Positions 34,879-46,707 are shown, counted from the stretch's first letter. The stretch is DNA of 64,000 nt from Suillus spraguei (GCA_016800925.1 JABCPU010000018.1:1-64000); one strand, 5' to 3'. Notes: generated by a model from the sequence alone, not told the origin. Numbers and translations: made by a program.

Positions 34879-36499
34879 TGTGTTATGTTTGGTATCGTTC
34901 GCAGAGCGAGGCTTGGACTGTACGAGATGACTGATGGGTGTGGGTCTAGTAGAGAGAGAATCTCTTTATTTACATGCTGCTGAAACTATCAAGACGCAGT
35001 GCCCTGTGGGCTGTCCTGAAGTTATTGTACCAAGTATAAGTAAAGGAATAGTAGAACTGCTGGACAGGTCCATGTTTGTGGTGAAGTCGTTGGTTTACGC
35101 GTGCGTGCGATCGATGTCTGAGTTTAACAGTTTCGCTGCGGCGGTCAGCTTATAACGACCAACGAGGTCAAGGGCGAGGTTACATACCGGCAAAATAACA
35201 TCACCAAATGTGCACATCCTTCGCTTGTGGCCCCCCTACCCCTGGTCTTAGCGTCCATATATTCTGTTTCTTTGGTATTGTACGAGACATTAATCTTACT
35301 GGACCTAATAAAAATTCCAGTACATGGTACTCGGTAAAATAAATACAAAGTATATGCATTGCCAGTGAGAAGCCCAACTTCATGACTGACGATGCAACAC
35401 GTAGGTGGACCAGATAGCCCGCGCGGAATGTTCATGCGTCACGTACTGGTACACCAAAAATCTGCAGGCTCTGCGAGAAAGATAGTGCGTCGATCCGACG
35501 AAGAGGTTGAGACGTCAAAGACACAATATCGAGAGCAGTAGATTTAGAGTGTGTAAGCACGCCGGCTTACCTGAGTTCCCATAATCAGTACATATACCGC
35601 CGCTGATGCTGAAAGCTAAGCTTTCAGTATTTCAACTTTTGGTGTAACGGTTATGCGGGCGGCGGTCTGACCATGTTACAGAGTGGCAGGAATGGAGGGC
35701 ACTTCAGGTACCTTTTGTTTTAGTTTCGCAGCTTGTACTATTGATTCGGCATTACATTGGACTATAGTTGTAACTACTATGGCTAAAGGTTTACGGTCTC
35801 GTGAGCACGAGACTAAAATCAAATCATAAATGCAAGCACGAAGGAATATGGCCGACGATAGGTTACGGTTTGCCGCGACGTATTTTGAAGTCCGATCAAT
35901 GTTTGCTTTAGTCTTGAACTATTTGTTGGTAGATCTCAATATAATTTTGTGTCACAAGTGAGTGCGGTTACTTACTACTATTGGTGATGGTTGGACTCGC
36001 GCCAATCCCCGACGAGGCTGCATAGTGATGAATTCCGGCACGGCTTCAAAGGTTCGCGCATAAGACATAAGTATCTTAGACGCGGGTCACACGGTATACA
36101 ATCTCGCTGTCAGTTCAGTTACGCTGGCAAAGGGAAGCAGCGTGAGCACGTTATTAACCAATAAGAATTGTGAAGCTCAGAGCCTGCAGGCCTTGCGACT
36201 TGACCGAGAACCTATCAATGTCAATGTACGGACCCCTTGAAGCTGCTCAGGAATACGCGAAGAAACAACCAACGGAGGCTGAGTTTGAAGTTTGCGAGTC
36301 AGTTCATAGATATCCAAGGCAGTGTAACGCCAAGGAAGCTTCACCGGCTACGCGATCTACTGCAATCAAGGACTCAGAGAAGGGGGTTTACGCAGAGCAC
36401 AATATAATTAGTGTTTTGAACGTGTCCGAAGGCACAACTCGCCATGAAGTAAATATCAATGTTGCATCAACAATTTGCACAGGGGTTAAGACCAGTTAA
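34879..36499. other. Region without recognised genes
   Basis: About 1.6 kb. Open frames at 35145-35435 (-) and 36170-36499 (+; begins with GTG, first ATG at 36218) have no recognisable motif. A short perfect inverted repeat (CTGAAAGCT-A-AGCTTTCAG) lies at 35609-35627. The region leads directly into tRNA-like array 2. Confidence 0.45.
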
Positions 36500-37230
36500 G
36501 ATGGACATCTAAGGAAACCATCCAAGAGTGGATGTCAAGGTGTGTTCCGATAATAAAAAATGCTGTCATCAGCAGGTTTTGAACCTACACAGGAAAGAGA
36601 AACAGATTTTGACTCTGTTGCGGTAACCATCAGGCTAAGACTAGTTACAATGAACTGCCAAAGAAACCATCACGGGTGAATATCAAGGTGTGTTCCGATA
36701 GAAAAAACCTTGTCGGCAGGTTTTGAACCTGCACAGTCCAAGAAAAACAGATTTTGATTCTGTCGTGGCAACCAAACTTTCAAAGAAACCGTCCACGAGT
36801 GAACATCAAAGTGTGTTCTGATAGAAAAAACCTCGTCATTGGCAGGTTTTGAACCCGCACAGTTCAAGATAAACAGATTTTGATTCTGCTGTGGCAACGG
36901 CCTAGCTAAGACCAGTTACGATCAACTTCTAAAGAAGTCATCCATGAGTGAATGTCAAGGTGTGTTTCAATAGAAAAAAACCTTGTCGGCAGGTTTCAAA
37001 CCTGCACAGTCCAAAGACACAGATTTTGATTCTGTTGTGGCAACCACCTGACTAAGACCAGTTGCGGTGAACTTCTGAAGAAACTGTCCATGAATAGATG
37101 TCAAAGTGCGTTCTGATAGAAAAAAACTGCAGTTCAGCAGGTTTCGAACCTGCATAGTCCAAGAGAAATAGATTTTGATTCTGCTGTGGTAACCACACTA
37201 GCCAGGCTAAAGTCTTTAACTCCCACTTGA
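36500..37230 (-). repeat. tRNA-like tandem array 2 (five units)
   Basis: On the minus strand five units of roughly 127-148 bp repeat the same plan as array 1: box A-like GTCTTAGCC, the hairpin CAGAATCAAAATCTG with CAA in the anticodon position, a long variable part, a T arm GCAGGTTTCAAACCTGC and variants, then TTTTTTCTATCRGAACACACYTTGA. The T arms lie near 36572, 36716, 36842, 36989 and 37137 on the plus strand. The hairpins are retained in most units although the linkers vary. The acceptor arm is not conserved. Confidence 0.75.
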
Positions 37231-38160
37231 CGACTCATCCTAAGTTGAAAACCTATGGGGCCCCTGATTGACATTGCCCGAAAAGATGTCATGGACAGTA
37301 AAGTTCGAGTCTGAACGTCTACGAGACAATAGTCGACGAGGAACGAAGACTAAGATAATTCTGATTCACCATCATTAGCAGCAAGTTCAATGTGATTGAC
37401 ATTGCCACTAAGTATACACGGAGTTTCTGGAAACACAGAAGGAAATGAGCAGATACTAGAAAACGAGGACAGTGAAACACTGTCACCACCTTGAAGGCCA
37501 GACATGGAGGATTGGAGACAAGAGTCTCATCTTCCCACAAAACGGTGGCCACGCAGCAATGCAGTTCATCCCAAACATGACATCGAGACCTCACGCGACC
37601 TCGAACTCGACATCGGTAGTGAGAGCACGGCAATAAATCACTGAGGCCATGGGGATTTCAGCGAAACGCGAACTTGGGCCCAAATGGCTGAGCGAGCGAG
37701 CAATCGAAGAAGACGAGAGAAGAATACCATTCAAGGACAAGAGCAACAAACGCAGGAAGACAATCGATTTGAATGATGTCCCAGTGGTAAAACACGATAT
37801 CACCCACTCCCTTATGGTAGCGGGAATAAATCTACATGACACATTAGCACAGGGTGTTCGCAAACCAATGCATGCACTTACCTTACTAGAAAAGTTCTGA
37901 AAAGTGGAAGCCTTGGAAGTAGAGCACGGTGGTCTGGTTTTCCATAGAGCAGCAGTCTTAGTACGAATCTCTGCTCTCTTCTGCACACAACGGGGCCAAC
38001 AAGGGTCAGTACAGATACGGACAGAGTTTGCAAGCCGTCATGTTAATATTGATCGTCGTAATGAGACCATACATGATAGTCATGCTGTCTCAAAGCCATA
38101 TGTGATGCGGCAGAAGGAGAAAAGACGGTGGGAATATACTTCAGGCTAGATAGACCGGTC
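37231..38160. repeat. Decayed repeat, partly shared with the 10.2 kb region
   Basis: A 35-bp block near 37907-37941 matches 10227-10261. Around it both loci read on the minus strand as RPPCSTSKAST and IGL..PCA, so the same repeat is present in both places. Here the minus strand stays open over 37591-37986, and a plus-strand frame (37649-37900) holds KRRKTIDLNDVPVVKHDI. I do not recognise either as a known protein. It is probably a remnant of a retroelement or other dispersed repeat. Confidence 0.4.
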
Positions 38161-38399
38161 GAAATGTCTGTTAAGGATTATACTAACTGTCGATAGTAGG
38201 AATGCGCGCAGGACCAGATGTCAACTCCACGGTGACCCCATTATGATTGGAAACAAAACGCAGCACAATGCAGTCATGCAGAAAAGACGATAGCACCCAG
38301 AAATCTCGACTCATCGTTAACATAAATAACAGTAGGAATATCAGTGAAGGGTTCAATGACTTGATAACAACTAAAGGCGCAGTCGACGATTAAGATCAA

Positions 38400-39400
38400 C
38401 ATACGCAGTGAGAAACTACTGTCATAGCGGGAATGAAGCACTGCGCAGCCTGAGTGAGTCGCATATCCTGGAGGGTAAGGGCTGCTTAGTGCTCAGGGAA
38501 GGAATCCGAAGGATAGATTCATTCGCCACTAATGCTGTGATATTAATGGTAATGCTCGCCAACGGCTGCGGATCTACCTCAGTGAGCACGGCGCGCAGAG
38601 TCGCCGCAGACTGGCGTAGAACTGATTTGTGATTCATGTGACAGGACCATGACTCTAGCGCATACCAATAAAGTTCGGAACAAACATTGGTCGGACCTCA
38701 AAATAAGTTGAAAACCTATCTCCCACCATAAAGGAATGACGTCATCCGGCAATCTGTCATGACATCATAATACTTAACGAATTCATGGGCTGGGTCGTTC
38801 GCAAACTAATGCGCCAAGACACGTTCGACACATGAAAATGTCAGACAGAGCCCAGCAAGTCTTCACACTTTTGGGATACAAAATTGCTGTTATACAGCTC
38901 GAGATCATAACCGCGTGGAAGAGGCAAACAATCATTGCGCAAAAGATCAAGAAGCATCTTGACTCATAGAAGGTCACTCGCGAGAATAATGTTATCAGTG
39001 CAGACTGCAAGTAAGGATCGAGGGGAAGTCAACTGCATCCAAATAACCATGAGCTAGCGTGCGATGACTTTCGCGATGTCGGTCAGCATGCAACACGATG
39101 AGCAGCCGCATTGGCCTCACGAGAACTGGCACTGAAAGGCTCCGGTAGGATCTGATGTAAGAAATCATATCGGGAGTCTTTAACGATTTGAAAACGACTA
39201 GATTAGAGATACAATCAACATCGCAAACGTGCGTGCGCAACATATCACGAAGATGATCCTTATGACGAATAGACAACCCACGGATCGCATGCGCCTGCGT
39301 GATCACTGCATATTGATCCCGAGTAAAGAACGAGAAATTGTCGACAAAGGCTGGTAAAAGCCACTGGCAACAAAAAGCCCACAAGATACTGTCTCAGCGC
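38400..39400 (-). pseudogene. Decayed DUF6570/Helitron-associated protein fragment
   Basis: Minus strand 39384-38995 reads FTRDQYAVITQAHAIRGLSIRHKDHLRDMLRTHVCDVDCISNLVVFK, then HRESHRTLAHGYLDAVDFPS. Further on (38960-38830) it reads LDLLRNDCLPLPRGYDLELYNSNFVSQK with a stop shortly after. The pattern resembles the region N-terminal to, or the DUF6570 domain of, agaricomycete Helitron helicases (pattern L..D.LP......Y....Y..AIL..KGL). Frameshifts and stops are frequent and no helicase motif is present. The assignment is tentative. It may instead be another unknown transposon protein. Confidence 0.4.
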
Positions 39401-40634
39401 CGATAGCGGAACATCTCAAAAAACCCAAGATACTTGCGTAGAATGCAGGATGACACCAGAGCTCTTATCATCGGGGAGCTCCTTATCCGAGACAAAAAGA
39501 GAGGCGGGGGAAAGGTAGGGGAAAGGACCCAGCGTCGATGAACTAGAAGCCATCAGAATTCAAGTGGTTATGGAGAATGGACTCAAAACAACGAAAATAG
39601 AGAGGCAAGACTGCCCGACGATGACTAAGACTGGACCGGTAACAAAACCAGCCGCGGACAGACAATCAAATCTTCCAGACCAGTACCGACTCTAGGTCCT
39701 GGAATGAGATAAATCGAGCGAAATGTTGAAGCTTTGAAGGGCGGTCATAATTCATATCTCCTAGTTGGTCATGTCTGGTTAAACCCCAACCAATGAGTGT
39801 ATATGTTCATTATTGAGAACGACTCACGCATGAAGCACGATATGACGAGGTCCTGGAACAGTGGATTCGGCAGCCAGGTTGCTGGGATTGATAGAGCGTC
39901 CCTCAATAGTGAGATGATCAAAGGAGTGATTGCCACAGTCGCCGTAGCTTGTTTTGCCCCCGCACCGAGTGCCCAAAGTCATTCGCAATTTGAATATGTA
40001 TCGAGATGACCATGTCTTATCGGGAAGGCAGTTTCAGAACAAGATGTGATGTATCCAACCATTTTGGAAACATAAATTTTGTGCAAGGGCATGCTGTTTG
40101 GCGTGAATCCTGTCCCATGTATTCAGGACCCAGCTGCCCTTTGCGTCCGTCTTCACACCCAAGAACATCCCTCAGCCGTCATTAAACTCCAACAACGCGA
40201 GTGTGATTTGCTCCAGTCGCAAGCCGGCAGCCAAGACTCCGAGCGTATGGGAAGGATGTGTGCTCTCTATGCAGCTTATAAAGCGCACTCTTTGAAAACA
40301 AGTAAATCGTCAACAGAACAATTGGCTAGGTGACCACGAGCATTGGAACCAGCAGCTGGGCGGAGGCGTATATACGGAGTCTAAGCTTCCATCGATACTT
40401 GGTCGTGATCACTAAAAAAAAACAGTCAATCTGATATTAATTCGGGTAGTGCACTTGGGCCGCATGTACGAATATGTTTTTGTTACCAGTCCTCTGCTGT
40501 CCAGACTCCTGCAGGTAAATCAAATGTTGTGGATGTCAAATACAAATGTCGTGAGGAAGTTTCCGAAGCCGTCAGAGTCTCAGGCTTAACCGACCTGGAA
40601 AAGGAAAGTACGCTTGCCTTCAGCACCCACAACA
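39401..40634. other. Region upstream of VMA8, with one small open frame
   Basis: No known protein was recognised. A plus-strand frame at 40091-40333 starts MLFGVNPVPCIQDPAALC and ends STEQLAR. It has even composition and no recognisable domain. It could be a short gene or the last exon of one, but I cannot support it further. 40335-40634 is probably the VMA8 promoter and leader. Confidence 0.3.
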
Positions 40635-41548
40635 ATGTCTGGAGCAGGTCCTAGGGAGAATGTGTTCGCTACGCGTATGGCCTTGACAAACACAAAACTC
40701 CGTTTAAAGGGAGCTGAAACCGGGCATTCGTTGTTGGCAAAGAAGCGTGATGCCCTGACCACCCGATTTCGTGCAATACTGAGAAAGGTGGATGAGGTGT
40801 GTTGCGCTACCTAATTCTAACTTGTTTACTGACAATTAAATAACAGGCGAAGCGGAAGATGGGTAGAGTGATGCAATTGGCGTCGTTCTCGATGGCAGAG
40901 GTCACGTATACTACAGGAGATATTTCCTATATCGTGCAGGAGCAAGCGAAACTCGCCACTTTCCGTGTCAAAGCGAAGCAAGAGAACGTCTCTGGTGTTC
41001 TCCTCCCAGGATTTGACGTTGATCGTGTAGCGGGATCTGGTAGTTACTTTGGAACTTCTATGCATTTTTATTCTTATATTTGTGTCACAGACTTCAACCT
41101 GACGGGTCTTGGTCGAGGAGGCCAACAGGTTCTACGAGCAAAGGAGGTGTACGCTAAGGCTCTCGAAACCCTGGTGGAACTTGCATCGCTACAAACGGCG
41201 TTCACCATTTTGGATGAAGTTATTCGCGCAACAAACAGGCGAGTGAACGCCATTGAACATGTAATCATTCCGCGGCTGGACAATACCATCAAATATATCA
41301 TGAGCGAGTTAGATGAAATGGACCGCGAGGAGTTTTTTAGGTGAGCGTATCGAGTCTCCTGATCAAGCTCAGACGCCAATGATACTTGTAGACTTAAGAA
41401 AGTCCAAGCAAAGAAAAAGAGAGATGCCGCCGCGAAGGCAGAAAGGCAAGCTATAACTAACGAGGTGGAGCCATTGAAACAGCTGCATGAACAACAAGAA
41501 CCCACAGTGGACTTGCTGAGTACCAAGGACGAGGATGTCATTTTCTGA
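40635..41548 (+). CDS. VMA8: V-type proton ATPase subunit D
   Basis: Subunit D is part of the central rotor stalk of the vacuolar ATPase V1 sector. Start at 40635: [20 protein letters not shown], then [29 protein letters not shown] (conserved), [90 protein letters not shown] and [17 protein letters not shown]. It ends [11 protein letters not shown] (TGA at 41546). Introns are at 40797-40846, 41040-41090 and 41341-41391, each about 50 bp. Long coiled-coil helices at both ends are characteristic. Intact. Convergent with RPL26, with about 200 bp between. Confidence 0.94.
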
Positions 41549-41749
41549 TCCGTAGTCAGTACCAAATTGTACTATTTGTGTTCTATGCCAGCTGCAGCTC
41601 GGATCAATCTGTACACTGTGGCCTGAGGCAGTCTCAAAGTATGGTAGGAGGGTCATGGTGCATATCATGTGCGATAGTGCGCATAGATACATGGTGGTTT
41701 TGTGAATGCAACAAGGAAAGCTGAGGACAATCAATACGCCTACAGGAAA

Positions 41750-42488
41750 TTACTGGAACACGGGATGAGTCAATATTATGGCTACTTGTCAAATCTGACG
41801 GTGGTCACTTACGTCCACCATCTCGACATCCTCGGCGGCTGCGGGTTGTGCGGTCTTCGACCTGTCCTTGCGGTCAAGAATTGCCCGACTGTGCAAAGAG
41901 CTTCAGAACGATAAACATGGACAAAACGTAGATTTGCCCACCGATCCTTGTCAAGCTTGATGGTGGTGATCACAACTTTGCTGGGGTGGATACCGATGGG
42001 AGAAGTAGCACCGTTGGATTTGTCGCGTTGCACACGGTCAACATGAATGACCCATTTCTTGCGGTACACCTGCGTAACCTTTCCTTCCCGACCCTTGTAT
42101 TTCCCCCGCAAAATCCGTACTTCGTCATCTTTGCGGATTGGTAGTGACCGCGTCTAATGAGTAGATAAACACCTCGCGCCTCGTTTCTCAACAGATCTAA
42201 CGTACGTTGTATTTCGCCCGAAGTTCTTTGGATAGGGATGACGACATAATCTTGCGGCGCACCGAGGAGGGTGCGCTGAAATGGGCCTTGCGACTCTTGC
42301 GCCGCGAAGAGGAAACGTCTGTTATATAGACTCATTCATCAGTAAATTACTCATCCGACAGATCTCATCCAAGTCCCAGAGTATCCATCCAACTTCTCCT
42401 GTGCATAAAATTTCGCTCCGAGGTGCATAGATAGGTAGAATGGACATCGGCGAGTATAAAGACAGCACTGACCAGGGTTGTACTTCAT
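41750..42488 (-). CDS. RPL26: 60S ribosomal protein L26 (uL24)
   Basis: Large-subunit ribosomal protein with a KOW motif near the tunnel exit. A tiny first exon (ATG at 42488; MKYNP) is spliced to [38 protein letters not shown], then [71 protein letters not shown], then [32 protein letters not shown] donor directly after that Asp (intron 41753-41812) is followed by CCAG|TAA, so the stop codon alone lies in the last exon. Reading through would add VSDHRQI to a stop at 41789. Intron-early tiny exons are typical of fungal ribosomal protein genes. Divergent from FRG1, with 152 bp between the starts. Confidence 0.94.
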
Positions 42489-42640
42489 CTTGATCTTGAG
42501 GAGGACGTCGATAACGGTGTCGAGCGGTTCAATTTGGGTGTATGGAATGACTTGTTTGGTTCAAAGTTTGCGCGTCGGCTTTTGCCGGATATGCCACCGC
42601 ATATGCAGCTTCTTAATACACTGTTCGCCGCGTGTAGTCG

Positions 42641-43623
42641 ATGGAGAAAGTTCGGTCCACGCAGCTTAAATTCAAAGGGGACAAAATAAAGAAGAAGCGC
42701 AAGAGAGAACACCACGATGAAGGCTCCACCAGCAAACGTGTAGACGAAGATGAGGACCCGGAAACCTGGGTTCTACCGGAGAATGCAACAGAAATTCGCG
42801 GCCTACTTTCATTGTACACCCTTCTGATCCTTCGCCCATATCAGTGAATTTTGATTCTACGAGAAACAAGATTATATTGTCATCTCTGGACAAGGACCCG
42901 ACATCTGATACCCCGCCATTACTGGATCGCACACCTACAGAGGTGGCTCAGGTCTGGGTTACAACACGCGTCGCAGGATCAGCTACTATCAACCTTCGGA
43001 CGGGCACTGGCGAAGGAAAATTCCTGTCTTGTGACAAGCATGGTATTGTCAGTGCTTTTAGGGAAGCGCGAGGGCCCGAGGAAGAGTGGACACCTGTTCT
43101 TTTACCCGATGGCATGGTAGCCTTCATGAGCGTGTATGAAAATTATCTGAGTGTTGACGAGGTCGCTGGAGGTTCGCTCCAGCTGCGAGGCGACAGTGAA
43201 GAAGTCGGGTTTCGGGAGCGGTTTTGGTTAAAGATCCAGAGCAAGTATAAGAAGGAGGCCCACGAGGAGAAGAAGAAAAGAGAAGCGGGCTCAGAGTTGA
43301 CAGTCATAGATGAAACTTCTGCCAAGTAAGTTTCACTTACTATGAATCAGTTTGTGATCTGAAAGATCCCGAAGCCATATACATCAAGCCTGGGGAGCTG
43401 GACGCTCGGTGGTGTCAAAAGAGGATAAGAAGAGGTTCGTTGATATTCGTATTTCATATGATTATAGTAACATTCTGAATCATGTCTCAGCTCAAACGAG
43501 CACGCAAAGAAGGTCGCTTGGCAGAGGCTTTGCTGGACCGACGAGCAAAGTTAAAAAGGCATGTTCTGATCTATTATGAATGTATCTCTCATCTGATTTC
43601 ACCACAGTGATCGATTTTGTTGA
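42641..43623 (+). CDS. FRG1: FRG1-family protein
   Basis: FRG1 proteins have a beta-trefoil (fascin-like) fold and are linked to nucleolar RNA processing and actin bundling in other eukaryotes. The start at 42641 gives MEKVRSTQLKFKGDKIKKKRKR, the expected STKLxFKG...KKKKRK N-terminus. Next come ETWVLPENATEIRG, GKFLSCDKHGIVSAFREARGPEEEWTPVLL, YENYLSVDE, GFRERFWLKIQSKYKKEA, the basic region and the conserved end KRLKRARKEGRLAEALLDRRAKLKSDRFC. The last intron begins with GC rather than GT (AAAAG|GCATGT near 43559; acceptor CCACAG). This is needed to reach the conserved SDRFC and TGA at 43621. The neighbours do not point to a pathway. Confidence 0.9.
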
Positions 43624-43801
43624 GACCTTGTGTCGAATTATCAATTCATCCTTTATGCATGTCGGCCTCGTGTATTTTCTAGTGTACTTTTATATTCATT
43701 CACGAGGCATTTCCCGTGACGCTCGTGCGACGGTCGGATCCAAAGGTGGAACTGTATAAGACATCTCCCTTTGTGTTATCATTTCATCACCATCTCTAGA
43801 C

Positions 43802-44791
43802 ATGAGCACAGAACTTGTCTTTATCTCTCAACCCGCGAGACAGTTGAGAGCTGTCCATGATATCAAAATAGCATCCAAGATGAATTACAGCAGTGGAAGA
43901 GATTGCGTGTACGTGCCATACAAATTTCTGAGTATCCGGTTTAACTGATTCTGAGGAAAGGCTCTGGTAATGGACGCAGCCGCCAGGTTTCTCAATACAC
44001 AAGATAGATATGAACACCAGGATCCTGAAATGGTTCGTCTGTTCTACCAGGCGGTGAGCTTCAATCGAATCCTTTGTTGCGCTACTTCATTACTCCATCC
44101 TTTGTCTCAGGTTCATGCTACATGGCCAGAAGTTGCAGCAAAGTACCCTAACTCTTGGGTTTTGGTTTGGTATCTAAAAATATATTTGTTGAAACGAGTA
44201 TATCGAAAACGGTGGTCTGACAAAGTCGCTCGTGAGAAGAAGGCTAGCAGTCAAGTCCGACAACGATCCAGCCAGCGCATAAAAGTATGCTCTGTACTTT
44301 GTATTGCCAGATAGTCAGAATATCAAAACACCCCACAGAACGCAAATCGATCATCCGCCTTTCAACTCGACACCGGTGCTGCACAAGCCCGTAGAACCAC
44401 GAGAGCTCGAAGGAGGACTACTGTCTGTCATCGACCTGCCTCCCCATCTAGTCCAGAATTTACGGTGTCGAGCCCAATGCACCGCTCTCCTGTCGTCGCT
44501 TCTCATGTTAGTGGGAACTCATCTTCTCCCGCCTCAGCACACTCGTACAGCGTAGTACCCCAAAGTTCTCGTGCAGTTTTTCGGTTTCTTAACTCCATGA
44601 CACCCAGTCTGGTAAAACTTGTTCCGGATTTTCTTTCTGCTGGGATATACGATCAGAACCATCTGGAGGACTTCTTGACATGGCCCGAGAAAGCTCAACG
44701 TAACTTTCTTCTTAAGACATTCATTGGAAAAACGAACTCGTTGGAGATGGGGGCAATTCTGATAGCGCTGAACTCTAGACGCCATGGATGA
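43802..44791 (+). CDS. Protein of unknown function with a C-terminal helical domain found in basidiomycetes
   Basis: Not recognised as a named family. The start at 43802 gives MSTELVFISQPARQLRAVHDIKI. Spliced exons follow: ALVMDAAARFLNTQDRYEHQDPEMVRLFYQA, then VHATWPEVAAKYPNSWVLVWYLKIYLLKRVYRKRWSDKV, a basic Ser/Pro-rich linker, and a compact C-terminal segment FLNSMTPSLVKLVPDFLSAGIYDQNHLEDFLTWPEKAQRNFLLKTF...LEMGAILIAL. A similar ending (L..L.P.F...GI....L..L..wPE......L) is familiar from many uncharacterised basidiomycete proteins. The last open stretch runs to TGA at 44789. Introns at about 43907-43961, 44053-44110 and 44287-44330 are inferred from frame and splice signals. The structure is plausible but not certain. 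Confidence 0.55.
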
Positions 44792-45056
44792 GTCGATGCT
44801 ACAGTAGCTATTGTCCCCACATTCAACTTCTACGACTTTGATGTCACTTACGACAGCCTTACGAGACTTTACGATATTTCTTTCTGATGTAGTGGCTGTG
44901 TAGCTTCTGATTTCAACAACACCAAACAATAACTTAGCACGCATTTGCATCTGTGACACAGGCTCAGTACACGTACACGTTCGTGACATCCTATCGCACT
45001 ACAGCACTAGTACCAGAGTAATTCTGCCTACTTTCTGACGTCAAATATAATATAAC

Positions 45057-46081
45057 ATGGGAGTTGAATCACCGAACGACCAGACTATGTCAGCAACGCC
45101 CGAGGTGGTTCCGTTCACCGACGGTCTTTCACCCCAGAGCTTATTGCTGCTTTCTCTGGCACTGGTCATAGGTGTTCTAATTGGTGCGTTTTGGACGAAT
45201 GCATTCTGGCAGAAATTCTTACGCTCTGCAGTTATCGCACTATCTCGAAGAAAATCAAAGTCCAGAGGTACCGCACTCCTCCTCGTCGGGCCCTCAGACG
45301 CTGGCAAAACAGCAATACTTTCTACTGTTTGTGATTTATCAATAAAGTTACATCGGTTGTCTATATCTGAATCAATTGCACCTAGCTCGCGTTTACTGGA
45401 ACGCTGCCATCGCACACGTCACTGCAAGTCAATACTTCTGTTATGCCTCTCTCACCTGTGGGCATCTTGCCGGTCATCGACATCCCGGGACATCCTCGAA
45501 TTAGAGATCAATTCCAGGAGCACTTAGTGAATGCCAGAGCAGTTGCCTTCGTAGTGGATGCAAGCACCATATCACGCAACGGATCTACAGTGGCAGAGTG
45601 TGTATATCTGACTCTTTTATGACCACAGTAGTTCTGACGAAGTGTAACATCTAGACACCTCCATCATGTCCTTCATGCCATAACGTCGCTTCCTCCTTCA
45701 CATTTAGTACCCGCACTCCTCATCCTCGCCAATAAGTGCGACCTTATGAAAACAGCTTCATCTTCAGGCTCTCCCACCGATGTTGCTATTTCACGCGTAC
45801 GAACGATTCTTGAACGTGAGCTGGAAAAGCGACGAGAGGCTCAGTCCAGCGGCATGGGGGTCGAAGGCTTGGGCGCTGAAGGCGAACGTTCTGACATGGG
45901 CGGTTTAGATTGCAGTAGTCCTGGCGGAATTTTCAAGTTTGCCGATTGGGAAGGCGGCCAAGTTGATTTTGCAGGAACATGGGTAAACGTCGAAGAGCTT
46001 AAGGATGATGAAAAAGGAGTGGCTATTGACGGCCTAGCCTCATTGCGCAGTTGGCTGGAAGCAACTTTTACTATGACCTAA
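45057..46081 (+). CDS. SRP102: Signal recognition particle receptor subunit beta (SRP102/SRPRB)
   Basis: ER-membrane GTPase that anchors the SRP receptor alpha subunit for co-translational targeting. Start at 45057: MGVESPNDQTMSATPEVVPF. One membrane helix follows (SLLLLSLALVIGVLIGAFW), then the P-loop LLVGPSDAGKTAIL, VNTSVMPLSPVGILPVIDIPGHPRIRDQF (G3 region), RAVAFVVDAST, VPALLILANKCDLMK (G4, NKCD) and a long insert SSGSPTDVAISRVRTILERELEKRREAQ. The family ending GIFKFADWEGGQVDFAGTWV...SLRSWLEATF follows, with TAA at 46079. Introns at about 45331-45413 and 45599-45656. Intact and of normal size. Confidence 0.9.
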
Positions 46082-46707
46082 CTTTGATGAACGTAATTTT
46101 ATATATATGATACTCTCTGGGCTCAAATTATGAGACTGTCTATTAGCAATCGAATTCCGATTAGCGTCTTGCTTAGGGGTGTTTCGCATAAGGTAAGTGG
46201 TGTTTGAAGTACACAAGTACAAACAAATTGATGGTATAAATTCCTCGAATAATTTCTGGTTGACCTTCATCGCAGCTTTTTAGACAGTGCCCGTTCTGCC
46301 ACCATTCAGGCAGAACGATGGCGATTCGGTAATGCGAAGAGTACTTTGGATAGGATTATGAACGCACGCATCTTATTTCCATGGTGTAGTGGGTGTCAGA
46401 CCTCTCCAACATCTCATCCTCTTCTTCGTTTAGTGTTTGTAATGTGCATGTACACAGTTTGGACACCATGCATGATACAATGGGATACTTCATGAGAAAC
46501 AGATGTGAATCCTGGGTCAGATCTGGGTGTGGTCGACGTTCGGTATTTAATATCCAGATGCCGCTACACCAACGCCCACTGTAAGTTTTCAATGTTGTAA
46601 CTTGAAACAGCCGCCATTAGGACGGATATGACAATAAGATAGACCTCTAAAAGTGCATAAATCTAATATATACCACCCATTAATGCCATCTTAAATCTAT
46701 AAAATAT
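46082..46707. other. Convergent spacer between SRP102 and OGG1
   Basis: About 626 bp. The open frames here (46356-46592, 46393-46584) overlap on opposite strands and have no motif. I see nothing beyond 3' untranslated sequence. Confidence 0.5.

Noticed and set aside
35609..35627. Short perfect inverted repeat
   Set aside because: Nine-base arms around one base are common by chance, and nothing nearby gives it a role.
36170..36499. Plus-strand open frame of 109 codons
   Set aside because: It begins with GTG, has no family motif and ends where a repeat array begins. Not supported as a gene.
37591..37986. Possible gag or protease of an LTR retrotransposon
   Set aside because: No zinc knuckle, protease DTG/DSG or reverse transcriptase motif is visible on either strand.
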